Positions 9,338-16,564 of a stretch of DNA of 64,000 bases are shown here, in pieces (position 1 is the first letter of the stretch; every line of letters starts with the position of its first letter). The stretch comes from an uncultured Alphaproteobacteria bacterium (GTDB lineage Bacteria; Pseudomonadota; Alphaproteobacteria; Methylaequorales; Methylaequoraceae): assembly GCA_902595755.1 (NCBI GenBank), contig CACJRF010000004.1:61516-125515 (forward strand), given 5' to 3'. Position numbers and translations under genes: made by a program. The notes under the pieces were generated by a model. The model was not told the DNA's origin. It did not search any database and saw only the letters and a list, made by a program, of their open reading frames with translations.

Positions 9338-11200
9338 TTATTGACAGGAAAGACACTCCTCATAATTTGTTGGCTCGCTTCCAATTTTCTTCGATGGCCA
9401 TTGGCTAGTATTGTCCCCTTCTACTCCAGCATAACTAGCCCTTTGAATAGATTTTGATCTACAGTAGTAAAGACTCTTTACCCCAAGCTCCCAGGCTTTC
9501 CAATGAAGCATCATCAAATCCCATTTATCAATATCTGCTGATAAGTACAAGTTAATCGATTGGCTCTGGCATATATAAGGTGTTCTATCAGCAGCCATTT
9601 CAACGATCCACCGCTGATCAATCTCAAAAGCAGTTTTAAAAATTAACTTTTCATTTTCACTAAGATTTTTTAAATGACTGACTGAACCATCATTTTCCAA
9701 GATACTTTGCCAGGTTTTCTCATTATTTAATCCCTTACTTTTTAGTAATTCTTCTAAATATTTATTTTTTACCGTAAACGATCCTGAAAGAGTTTTATGG
9801 GTGTATATATTTGCAGGTATAGGCTCAATGCACGCGCTAGTTCCTCCGCATATAATACTTATTGACGCAGTTGGAGCAATAGCTAATTTATGACTAAAGC
9901 GAGATTTTACTCCAATCTGTTTTGCATCAGGACACTCACCTTTTTCCATTGCTAAAACTAAGGATGCTTTGTCAGCTTCTTTCTTTATGTGTTTGAAAAA
10001 TTTTATGTTCCAACTTTTTGCCAATGCACTTTCAAATGGGATTCCTTTTTTTTGAAGAAAACTGTGAAAACCCATAGCTCCTAAGCCTACCGATCTTTCC
10101 ATTTTTGCTGAATAAACAGCATTGCTCATTGACTCGGGAGCCCTTTGAATAAAATCATCAAGAACATTGTCAAGAAATCTCATTATATCTTCAATAAATT
10201 GATTATCATCTTTCCATTCGTCCCATTTTTCTAGGTTTACTGAAGACAAACAACAAACTGCAGTTCTGTCTTTACCAAATTGGTCCTCTCCGGTATGTAA
10301 CATGATCTCGCTACACAAGTTTGATGTCTTTACTTTTAAACCTAATTCCCTCTGGTGCTTTGCCATATTTTTGTTAACTGTATCAACGAAAACAAGATAT
10401 GGTTCTCCTGTTTGCATTCTTGTTTCTAATATTTTTTGCCATAATTCTCTAGCGTTTATTTTTCTTAATGTTTCGTTAGTTTTTGGACTTCTAAGGCTAA
10501 ACTCCTTATTATGTTTGACACATTCCATAAATTCGTCAGTAATATTAATTCCGTGGTGAAGGTTAAGGCTTTTTCTATTAAAATCCCCTGATGGTTTTCT
10601 TATTTCTAAAAATTCTTCGATTTCTGGATGATGAACATCTAAATAACACGCAGCTGAACCTCTTCTTAGCGAACCTTGTGAAATAGCTAAAGTTAACGAA
10701 TCCATAACTCTTACAAAAGGAATTATACCTGATGTTTGTCCAGATTTTTTTACCGTTTCTCCAATTGACCTAACTTGACCCCAATAAGTACCAATTCCCC
10801 CACCATTGGATGCAAGCCAGACGTTCTCGCTCCATGTGGATAGTATGCCATCTAGACTATCTTGAACTGTATTCAAAAAACACGATATTGGAAGCCCCCT
10901 AGACGCCCCTCCATTTGATAATACGGGAGTTGCTGGCATAAACCAAAGTTTTGAAATATAGTCATAAATTCTTTGAGCGTGTTCATCATCATCTGAGAAG
11001 TTTCTTGCAACACGCATGAACATATCTTGAAATTTTTCACCAGGCAAAAGATACCTATCTATTAGAGTTGATTTTCCAAAGTCTGTTAGATTTTTATCCC
11101 TTGAGTAGTTAATTATTAACTTTTTTAAAGAATTTTTTTTAGAAGATTGTCCTTCTTTGGAATCTAATTTTAAAACATTGGTTTGCGTTGTAGTTGACAT
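9338..11200 (-). CDS. nrdA: Ribonucleoside-diphosphate reductase, large (catalytic) subunit
   Basis: NrdA reduces ribonucleoside diphosphates to deoxyribonucleotides. The 620-residue protein carries the active-site cysteines in GLPISCFLN and AVCCLSSVNL, the N-x-C-x-E catalytic trio in SNLCSEIML, and a C-terminal redox pair ECLSCQ at the extreme end. It lacks the N-terminal ATP-cone of the E. coli enzyme, so dATP overall-activity inhibition is probably absent. A strong SD (GAGAGG) precedes the ATG, and the promoter sits inside paired NrdR-like boxes just upstream. Confidence 0.95.
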   Translation of the reverse strand: MSTTTQTNVLKLDSKEGQSSKKNSLKKLIINYSRDKNLTDFGKSTLIDRYLLPGEKFQDMFMRVARNFSDDDEHAQRIYDYISKLWFMPATPVLSNGGASRGLPISCFLNTVQDSLDGILSTWSENVWLASNGGGIGTYWGQVRSIGETVKKSGQTSGIIPFVRVMDSLTLAISQGSLRRGSAACYLDVHHPEIEEFLEIRKPSGDFNRKSLNLHHGINITDEFMECVKHNKEFSLRSPKTNETLRKINARELWQKILETRMQTGEPYLVFVDTVNKNMAKHQRELGLKVKTSNLCSEIMLHTGEDQFGKDRTAVCCLSSVNLEKWDEWKDDNQFIEDIMRFLDNVLDDFIQRAPESMSNAVYSAKMERSVGLGAMGFHSFLQKKGIPFESALAKSWNIKFFKHIKKEADKASLVLAMEKGECPDAKQIGVKSRFSHKLAIAPTASISIICGGTSACIEPIPANIYTHKTLSGSFTVKNKYLEELLKSKGLNNEKTWQSILENDGSVSHLKNLSENEKLIFKTAFEIDQRWIVEMAADRTPYICQSQSINLYLSADIDKWDLMMLHWKAWELGVKSLYYCRSKSIQRASYAGVEGDNTSQWPSKKIGSEPTNYEECLSCQ

Positions 11201-11216
11201 TTTAATTCCTCTCTTA

Positions 11217-11263
11217 ACACAACATATAGTAATGAAAGTAAAAATAATGTCAATAAGTTGTGT
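11217..11263 (-). promoter_or_regulatory. nrdAB promoter embedded in two NrdR-like boxes
   Basis: On the - strand a perfect -35 TTGACA (11253-11248) is followed after 16 nt by -10 TACTAT (11231-11226). Transcription would start about 20 nt before the nrdA ATG. Two 16-bp elements resembling the NrdR consensus (ACAC, AT-rich core, GTGT) overlap the two hexamers: 11217-11232 (ACACAACATATAGTAA, about 13/16 matches) and 11248-11263 (TGTCAATAAGTTGTGT, about 11/16). Their starts are 31 bp apart with a 15 bp gap, the spacing known for NrdR boxes. The outer edges AACACAAC and GTTGTGTT are an exact inverted repeat. Confidence 0.7.
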
Positions 11264-11271
11264 TTTTTTTT

Positions 11272-11348
11272 TGGTGTGCCCGGAGAGAGTCGAACTCCCA
11301 ACCTTCTGATTCGTAGTCAGATGCTCTATCCAGTTGAGCTACGGGCAC
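11272..11348 (-). tRNA. tRNA-Arg (anticodon ACG)
   Basis: The 7-bp acceptor stem GTGCCCG pairs with CGGGCAC. The D-arm TAGCTCAACTGGATAGAGCA, an anticodon loop CTACGAA (anticodon ACG, decoding CGN after deamination to inosine) and the TTCGACT T-loop are all present. The discriminator is A, and CCA is encoded (11274-11272). The gene lies between its own TATAAT upstream and the nrdA promoter 8 nt downstream of the encoded CCA. Confidence 0.97.
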
Positions 11349-11358
11349 ATATAACAAT

Positions 11359-11364
11359 ATTATA
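11359..11364 (-). promoter_or_regulatory. -10 element of tRNA-Arg
   Basis: On the - strand a perfect TATAAT lies 10 nt upstream of the mature 5' end of tRNA-Arg. The -35 region at the expected spacing (TTAGTA) is weak. The rest of the 301-bp gap between nrdA and the lipoprotein gene (11201-11501) holds the nrdAB control region, the tRNA and the lipoprotein promoter; 11365-11460 shows only AT-rich DNA with a T12 run near 11417-11428. Confidence 0.5.
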
Positions 11365-11468
11365 GTCAATTAAAAAAATTATACTAACTAATTACACATT
11401 CACTTTGAGCAGATAATTTTTTTTTTTGTTTACATGCATATATAATTTTTGGTATTTGTAGTATTAAT

Positions 11469-11496
11469 TTGTAAATTGTTAACAATTAATTATATA
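11469..11496 (+). promoter_or_regulatory. Promoter of the lipoprotein gene, with a 12-bp palindrome in the spacer
   Basis: TTGTAA (11469-11474), 16 nt, then TATATA (11491-11496) form a sigma70-like promoter. The perfect palindrome ATTGTTAACAAT (11475-11486) fills most of the spacer and could be an operator. The -10 ends only 5 nt before the ATG at 11502, so the transcript would be leaderless or nearly so. Confidence 0.4.
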
Positions 11497-11501
11497 TAGG
11501 C

Positions 11502-12662
11502 ATGTCAAAATCAAAAATCCTACTTATCCTACTCACGTTTGTGATTTATTCTTGTTCAAGTGTTCAAGACGCCGTTTTTCCATCATTGTCAGATGAAGAG
11601 GTTGTAGCTCCACCAGCACTTGAAGAAGTTCCTACTGCTGTAGAAGATGCTGTTGTAGCTCAAAATAATCAAGAAATACCTCCATCCCAATATGCTCCGC
11701 CTGTACCACAGCCTCAAGCAGTTGATACTGGCCCTACAGGCACATTCGTTGGAGGGAAAATAAATCAGTTCAGAGGAGATCTATCAAGTATTCAAAATGC
11801 TGTATCGTCTCATAATAACGACTTTTTGAGGTTTAAAGATCTTGTTGACGAACAAACCTCAGTTTATCAAGGTTTATCTAGCGCAATAAGATCTAGACTT
11901 CAAATTGGTACAACCCCAGGAAACCCTGTGTTAGTTGGTCAATGGAATGACGCACAAAGAGCTCTTGAGGATATACAAAATAATGTTAATAACTTACAAA
12001 TTGTTAATAATAGAGTGACAGCCGACGCAGCCCTTATCGTTCATTTAAAAAATGCAATCGACTCAAGTTTCTTTATATCTGGCGCAATCGATGAAGATCA
12101 TAATCAACTGAAAGTACTAAGAGATGATGTTCAAAGAACATCAGTACTCTATGAAAGATTAATGACTGAGTTAGACAATAAAATATCAAGAGAAATTCAA
12201 ATTTTAAATGATGAAAGACAATATATGAAAGATTTGTCTAGAGATATTGAAGTTGGAAAGTTTGGTCAAAGAGTATCAACTCCACCAACGATGGATAGTA
12301 CATCAAGTAATAGTGATAGTAATGAAGATCAAACAACAAAACTAAAAAAACTCAAAGTTGCTCCATTAAATTATGATAATGCTATTTTAGTCATCAAGTT
12401 TGATGATACTAGCTTTGATTACTCAACTGCTCTATTCGAGTCTATATCTAACGCCTTAGAGCAAATCCCTTCAGCAGCATTCGAAGTTGTAGCAGTCAGT
12501 CCAACTAGTGGGCCAACTTATGCTGAGAATGCAAGAGATAGAGCATCTGAAGTTTTTTCAAAAATCGTAGAAATGGGTGTTCCAACTGAAAGAGTTTCCA
12601 TCACATCATCAACAAGTACATCAGCTCAGGCAGAAGAAGTACACATCTACCTCAAGAACTAG
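11502..12662 (+). CDS. Putative lipoprotein, function unknown
   Basis: The 386-residue protein begins with a lipoprotein signal peptide (hydrophobic residues 5-16 and lipobox VIYSC, lipidated Cys near 18). A Pro/Ala/Val/Glu-rich linker follows (about 30-75), then a long helical, probably coiled-coil segment (about 85-260) and a Ser/Asn/Asp-rich hinge. A compact C-terminal alpha/beta segment (about 285-386) contains a SNALEQIP helix and ENARDRASEVFSKIVEMGVP. The tail resembles the OmpA/MotB-like layout of helix, strand and helix, but I see no clear peptidoglycan-binding motif. It is monocistronic, and its end overlaps convergent panC by 11 bp. Confidence 0.6.
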   Translation: MSKSKILLILLTFVIYSCSSVQDAVFPSLSDEEVVAPPALEEVPTAVEDAVVAQNNQEIPPSQYAPPVPQPQAVDTGPTGTFVGGKINQFRGDLSSIQNAVSSHNNDFLRFKDLVDEQTSVYQGLSSAIRSRLQIGTTPGNPVLVGQWNDAQRALEDIQNNVNNLQIVNNRVTADAALIVHLKNAIDSSFFISGAIDEDHNQLKVLRDDVQRTSVLYERLMTELDNKISREIQILNDERQYMKDLSRDIEVGKFGQRVSTPPTMDSTSSNSDSNEDQTTKLKKLKVAPLNYDNAILVIKFDDTSFDYSTALFESISNALEQIPSAAFEVVAVSPTSGPTYAENARDRASEVFSKIVEMGVPTERVSITSSTSTSAQAEEVHIYLKN

Positions 12663-13521
12663 TCATTAATCTTCCACCTTCTTTAAAGCAAACTTTTTTT
12701 AAGCTCAAGTTATCAATTACATTTACACCCTGAATGTTGCAGGAAATAAAGATCCTGCACTTACTTGGTACTGAAGTTAGCTCAGCAAGATCAGATTCCC
12801 TTAATATTTCCAGATAATTAACTTTACATACACCAGATTTAATTAAGTTATCTTCAAAATACTCCAAGTCTTTCATATAAAAATTATCTTCAACAATTTT
12901 TATTTTTATCTTGCAGAGGCAGTCATATACTTTTTTCAAATTATTTATATTTTTAATACGTTGATTTCTAGATGAAAAGGCAATGCCACCTGGTCCTCTA
13001 ATAATAGGAATTGTTTTTACTTCTAAATCAAAATTAAAGTCTTTTATGATTTTTTTAATAACTAAGATCTGCTGGAAATCTTTCTCCCCTAAATATATTT
13101 GTCCAGGCTTTATAAGTAATAAAAACTTAAGAATTATTGTTGCGACCCCTTCAAAATGGCCTTTTCTGTTCTTCCCGCATAGTTTATTAGCAATCTCGCC
13201 TAACTGTATTGTAGAGGTATTATTTAAATTAAAGGCTTTTTCTGGTAAATAAACCATACTCACCCCAAGCTCGGTAAGATTTTTTAAATCCTTATCAAGT
13301 GATCGAGGATAATTATCAAGATCTTTTATATCATTAAATTGAAGTGGATTAACATAAATACTGACAAGATTTATATTTTTATTTTTTTTTGCCTTCCTGA
13401 TTAGTTCAAAATGACCATCATGAAGATTACCCATCGTCGGTATAAAGTTTATATTTCTTGAATCACTTGATTCCAAAGCCTTCTTTACTTCAGCCATACT
13501 CCTTAGTATCAAAGTTTTCAT
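12652..13521 (-). CDS. panC: Pantothenate synthetase
   Basis: PanC condenses pantoate and beta-alanine with ATP. The 289-residue protein has the nucleotidyltransferase motif PTMGNLHDGHFELI (about 28-41), with HDGH as the HIGH-like element, then GEKDFQQ (about 147) and SSRNQRI (about 187), all characteristic. Its ATG overlaps the panB stop by 4 bp, giving a panB-panC operon for coenzyme A precursor synthesis. Confidence 0.95.
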   Translation of the reverse strand: MKTLILRSMAEVKKALESSDSRNINFIPTMGNLHDGHFELIRKAKKNKNINLVSIYVNPLQFNDIKDLDNYPRSLDKDLKNLTELGVSMVYLPEKAFNLNNTSTIQLGEIANKLCGKNRKGHFEGVATIILKFLLLIKPGQIYLGEKDFQQILVIKKIIKDFNFDLEVKTIPIIRGPGGIAFSSRNQRIKNINNLKKVYDCLCKIKIKIVEDNFYMKDLEYFEDNLIKSGVCKVNYLEILRESDLAELTSVPSKCRIFISCNIQGVNVIDNLSLKKVCFKEGGRLMTSS

Positions 13522-14318
13522 TTATAACAATGTTTTTTTGTAGGGTATTTATAATTATTTACGTCTTTAGAAAACTTGCAGATTGCATCTTGTGCAATGC
13601 TATTGAAGTTCATGTATTTTTTTAAGAATCTTGATCTAAATTTTGTTATTCCAAGAATATCCTCTGTTACTAAAATTTGTCCCTCACATTCTTTAGAGGC
13701 ACCTATTCCAATTAATGGAACTGTTTTTATTTCAATTAATTTCTTAACTAACGATTCCAAAGTACATTCAATAACAATAGCAAAAACACCTGCTTTTTCT
13801 ATTAACTTTAGATCTTCAATAATTTGCATTTTTTCAATTTTCTTTTTTCCATATATTGTCGGCTTACCTTTAATGGATTGAGGGAGCATACCAAGATGAC
13901 CCATCACTTTGATTTTATTTTTTGTTAAATGATGTATTGTTTTATGTATTTTATACCCACCCTCTAACTTCACTGCATCTGCTCCTGAATTTCTAATAAT
14001 TTTCTTTGCATTTCTTAGAGCCACAGACTTAGAATGTTCATAGGTACCATAAGGCATATCAACTACAACAAATGAGGTCTTAGATTTCTTTACAACTGCC
14101 CTTGCATGATTAATTATCATATCCAAACCAACTTCCCGAGTTGTTTTATATCCATAAAGAACTGGTCCAAGGGAGTCGCCAACTAAAATTATATCCGTAA
14201 ATTTATCGATTAATTCTGCCATTGGTGCTGTATAGGCTGTAAGACAAACTAATCTTTTCTTTTCTTTTAAATCTTTAATTCTTAATTTCTTCATTATTTT
14301 TAGTTCATTACTATTCAT
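13518..14318 (-). CDS. panB: 3-methyl-2-oxobutanoate hydroxymethyltransferase
   Basis: PanB makes ketopantoate from 2-oxoisovalerate and methylene-tetrahydrofolate. The 266-residue TIM-barrel protein shows VGDSLGPVLYGY (metal-binding Asp), VVDMPYGTYE, AVKLEGG, GHLGMLPQS and IGIGASKECEGQILV. Starts at 14318 and 14294 (ATGAAGAAA) are both possible; neither has a Shine-Dalgarno. The 14318 start fits a leaderless transcript from TATAGT 5 nt upstream. It is divergent from ggt with 19 bp between starts. Confidence 0.93.
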   Translation of the reverse strand: MNSNELKIMKKLRIKDLKEKKRLVCLTAYTAPMAELIDKFTDIILVGDSLGPVLYGYKTTREVGLDMIINHARAVVKKSKTSFVVVDMPYGTYEHSKSVALRNAKKIIRNSGADAVKLEGGYKIHKTIHHLTKNKIKVMGHLGMLPQSIKGKPTIYGKKKIEKMQIIEDLKLIEKAGVFAIVIECTLESLVKKLIEIKTVPLIGIGASKECEGQILVTEDILGITKFRSRFLKKYMNFNSIAQDAICKFSKDVNNYKYPTKKHCYK

Positions 14319-14323
14319 ATTAA

Positions 14324-14331
14324 ACTATACT
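14324..14331. promoter_or_regulatory. Overlapping bidirectional -10 elements between panB and ggt
   Basis: The sequence ACTATACT (14324-14331) reads TATACT on the + strand, 6 nt before the ggt ATG at 14338. It reads TATAGT on the - strand, 5 nt before the panB ATG at 14318. One symmetric element could therefore drive both genes, each giving an essentially leaderless message. No convincing -35 is seen on either side. Confidence 0.45.
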
Positions 14332-14337
14332 TTCGTT

Positions 14338-16005
14338 ATGAAAAAAAAAATAAAAAATTTATTTACACTAATTTTGCTCTTTCTTTTTATTATCTTAAAA
14401 AATAACTTAGTTTTAGCTGATCAAATAGAAAATTATATTGAACCTGAGAAACAATCAAATTTTGATTATGGTAAATCTAAGAGAAGGAGTTCTGAAACTC
14501 AGATTATTGTAACTGCAAATGATTATGCGAGTGAAGTTGGTGAGAAGATTTTAGATAAGGGTGGTAATGTTGCAGATGCAACTGTAGCTATTCAGTTAAC
14601 TCTGGGTTTAGTTGAGCCACAGTCCTCTGGAATTGGCGGAGGAACTTTCATAACGTATTATGATAATACTAAAAAAAAAGTGTTTTTTTATGATGGGAGA
14701 GAAAAAGCACCCCAAAATATTAACCAAAATATTTTTTTAAAAAATGACGGATCTAAGAAAAAATTCTTTGATGCTGCAGTCGGAGGGCAATCAGTTGGTG
14801 TGCCTGGAACCTTAGAAGCAATTTTCAAATTTCATAGTGACTATGGTATATTAAAATGGAAGGATATAATAGAACCAGTTATTGATCTGGCTGAAAAAGG
14901 GTTTCATCCACCACCTAGACTTTTAAATGCTTTAAATAAGGATAAGTTCTTATTTAATATTAATAAAAATTTTTTATTTAACGGAGTTACCAACAATCCG
15001 AAAAAAAAGATTTTCAATCATGAATATTCAAAAACCCTTAAGAAAATTTCAAAAGACTATAGGGTTTTTTATGAGGGTTCAATTGCTAGAAACATTACTA
15101 AAAAAGTAGGTGAATATAAAAATAATAATTCCTTATCTGAAAGTGATCTTAAAAATTTTTCTATAAAAAAAAAAGATGCTTTATGTTTTCTTCTTCCTAG
15201 TAAAGTCAAGATTTGTGGGCCAAATTTACCCTCATCAGGTACAATTTGTATCGTCCAAGTTTTAAAAATTATAGACTATATTAAAAAGAACAAGGAAATA
15301 GAACTATCCGATATTTTAGATATATTGGATTTCGTTTATTATTTAAGGGAGCAATTTTTAGCGGATGATACATTTGTTAGGGTTAATATAGAAAAGCTTA
15401 CAAATATTGATTTTTTAATAGAGGGGTTTTCTAAGTATAAAGCAAAAAAAAAATCTTTTTTGGCTGAAGAAATTCTCAATTCAACATCTCATTTCTCAGT
15501 TGTAGATAAGTTTAATAATGTTGTATCTGTTACATCTAGTATTGAAAGCACTTTTGGCTCAAGATTATTTGTTAACGGGTTTTTTTTAAATAACCAGCTG
15601 ACTGACTTTTCATTTAAATCAATAAATAAGAATAAAAGTCTAATAAAAAATCGGGTTCAAGGAGGAAAAAAACCTCTTAGCTCAATGTCACCTTTAATAA
15701 TTTTTGATCCAGATAATAAATTTTTAATGTCAATAGGGTCACCTGGCGGTAAAGCTATAATATCCTATGTTTCTAGAGTGTTAATTGATTACTTTTATTT
15801 GAATAAAACTTTGGCAACCTCAATTAAATCCCCAAATTACATAAAAATTAACGGCTTAGTTTTCTTGGAGGATAATAGTTTAAAAACTGAGTTAAACCTA
15901 AAATCAAAAGTAACAAGCTTGACAAGTGGTATTGCAATTATAGTTAAAAAGAAAGAAAAATTTTACGGTTTTGCGGATCATAGAAGAGACGGTACTGTTA
16001 GATAA
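14338..16005 (+). CDS. ggt: Gamma-glutamyltransferase / glutathione hydrolase
   Basis: This is an Ntn-hydrolase that is exported and self-cleaved into two subunits and removes the gamma-glutamyl group of glutathione and related peptides. The 555-residue precursor has an N-terminal signal/anchor (about 8-27). ATVAIQLTLGLVEPQSSGIGGG and the FYDGREKAP region mark the large subunit. STSHFSVVDKFNN (about residue 380) contains the catalytic, processing threonine, and GSPGGKAII closes the small subunit. It is monocistronic; the start is set by the ATG 6 nt after TATACT. Confidence 0.9.
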   Translation: MKKKIKNLFTLILLFLFIILKNNLVLADQIENYIEPEKQSNFDYGKSKRRSSETQIIVTANDYASEVGEKILDKGGNVADATVAIQLTLGLVEPQSSGIGGGTFITYYDNTKKKVFFYDGREKAPQNINQNIFLKNDGSKKKFFDAAVGGQSVGVPGTLEAIFKFHSDYGILKWKDIIEPVIDLAEKGFHPPPRLLNALNKDKFLFNINKNFLFNGVTNNPKKKIFNHEYSKTLKKISKDYRVFYEGSIARNITKKVGEYKNNNSLSESDLKNFSIKKKDALCFLLPSKVKICGPNLPSSGTICIVQVLKIIDYIKKNKEIELSDILDILDFVYYLREQFLADDTFVRVNIEKLTNIDFLIEGFSKYKAKKKSFLAEEILNSTSHFSVVDKFNNVVSVTSSIESTFGSRLFVNGFFLNNQLTDFSFKSINKNKSLIKNRVQGGKKPLSSMSPLIIFDPDNKFLMSIGSPGGKAIISYVSRVLIDYFYLNKTLATSIKSPNYIKINGLVFLEDNSLKTELNLKSKVTSLTSGIAIIVKKKEKFYGFADHRRDGTVR

Positions 16006-16012
16006 ATTATAT

Positions 16013-16040
16013 TTTACAATTAAATTTCTTTTGATATAAC
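16013..16040 (+). promoter_or_regulatory. Probable rpmH promoter
   Basis: TTTACA (16013-16018), a 16-nt spacer and TATAAC (16035-16040) lie between the ggt stop and rpmH. The start of transcription would fall near 16047, close to the AGAGG Shine-Dalgarno at 16046-16050, so the leader would be very short. Confidence 0.4.
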
Positions 16041-16055
16041 AGTGTAGAGGTATTT

Positions 16056-16190
16056 ATGAAAAGAACATTTCAACCCAGTAATAAAGTAAGAAAGAATCGT
16101 CATGGCTTCAGGTCTAGAATGTCTTCCAACGGAGGAAAAAAAGTTCTTTCAAACAGGCGTCAAAAAGGGAGAAAGAAGCTTTCTGCATAA
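16056..16190 (+). CDS. rpmH: 50S ribosomal protein L34
   Basis: The 44-residue, highly basic protein begins [20 protein letters not shown] and ends GRKKLSA, a near-perfect L34. AGAGG lies 5 nt before the ATG. It heads the conserved rpmH-rnpA-yidC-engB-argB string. The last 89 nt also encode, in the +1 frame, the only ATG-initiated N-terminus available to rnpA. Confidence 0.97.
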   Translation: MKRTFQPSNKVRKNRHGFRSRMSSNGGKKVLSNRRQKGRKKLSA

Positions 16191-16515
16191 ACCGATCCTT
16201 AAATTAAAAACAAGAGCAGAATTCATATCAGTTAGAAAAAATGGTAGTTCTAAAAAATCTAGGTTTTTTATAATAAATTTCCAATATGTAACAAATTCTG
16301 AAAATTTTTTAGGTATAACTGTCTCCAAAAAAATTGGTAAAGCTGTTACACGGAATTATTTAAAAAGAATAGTAAGATCAATTATTAGAAATAATATTAA
16401 TCTAATACCCAAAGGAATCTTATTTGAAGTTATTCCTAAAAAAGGAGCCGAAAAAAGTTCTTATCACTTGCTCGAAAGAGATTTAGTAGATACATTGACT
16501 ACTTTAAAAATTTAA
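16102..16515 (+). CDS. rnpA: Ribonuclease P protein component
   Basis: RnpA assists the catalytic RNA in tRNA 5' maturation. The conserved core begins [16 protein letters not shown], then [23 protein letters not shown], the RNR-like basic helix of the family. The frame is open only after a TAA at 16087, and its only ATG is at 16102, inside rpmH in another frame, giving a 137-residue protein with an atypical leader. The normal homology begins near residue 28, where a CTG (16183) could start a 110-residue protein of usual length. No ATG, GTG or TTG exists between these points. yidD, often next, is absent. Confidence 0.88.
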   Translation: MASGLECLPTEEKKFFQTGVKKGERSFLHKPILKLKTRAEFISVRKNGSSKKSRFFIINFQYVTNSENFLGITVSKKIGKAVTRNYLKRIVRSIIRNNINLIPKGILFEVIPKKGAEKSSYHLLERDLVDTLTTLKI

Positions 16516-16564
16516 TTTATTTCAATATTAATTTATATTCAGTATAAGTATATTTAGTTAGCAA

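Noticed and set aside
11400..11446. Second promoter for the lipoprotein gene at TATAAT 11441-11446
   Set aside because: The -10 is perfect, but the region 17 nt upstream is only a T-run without a -35; it may contribute, but the downstream TTGTAA-TATATA pair is the better-spaced candidate.
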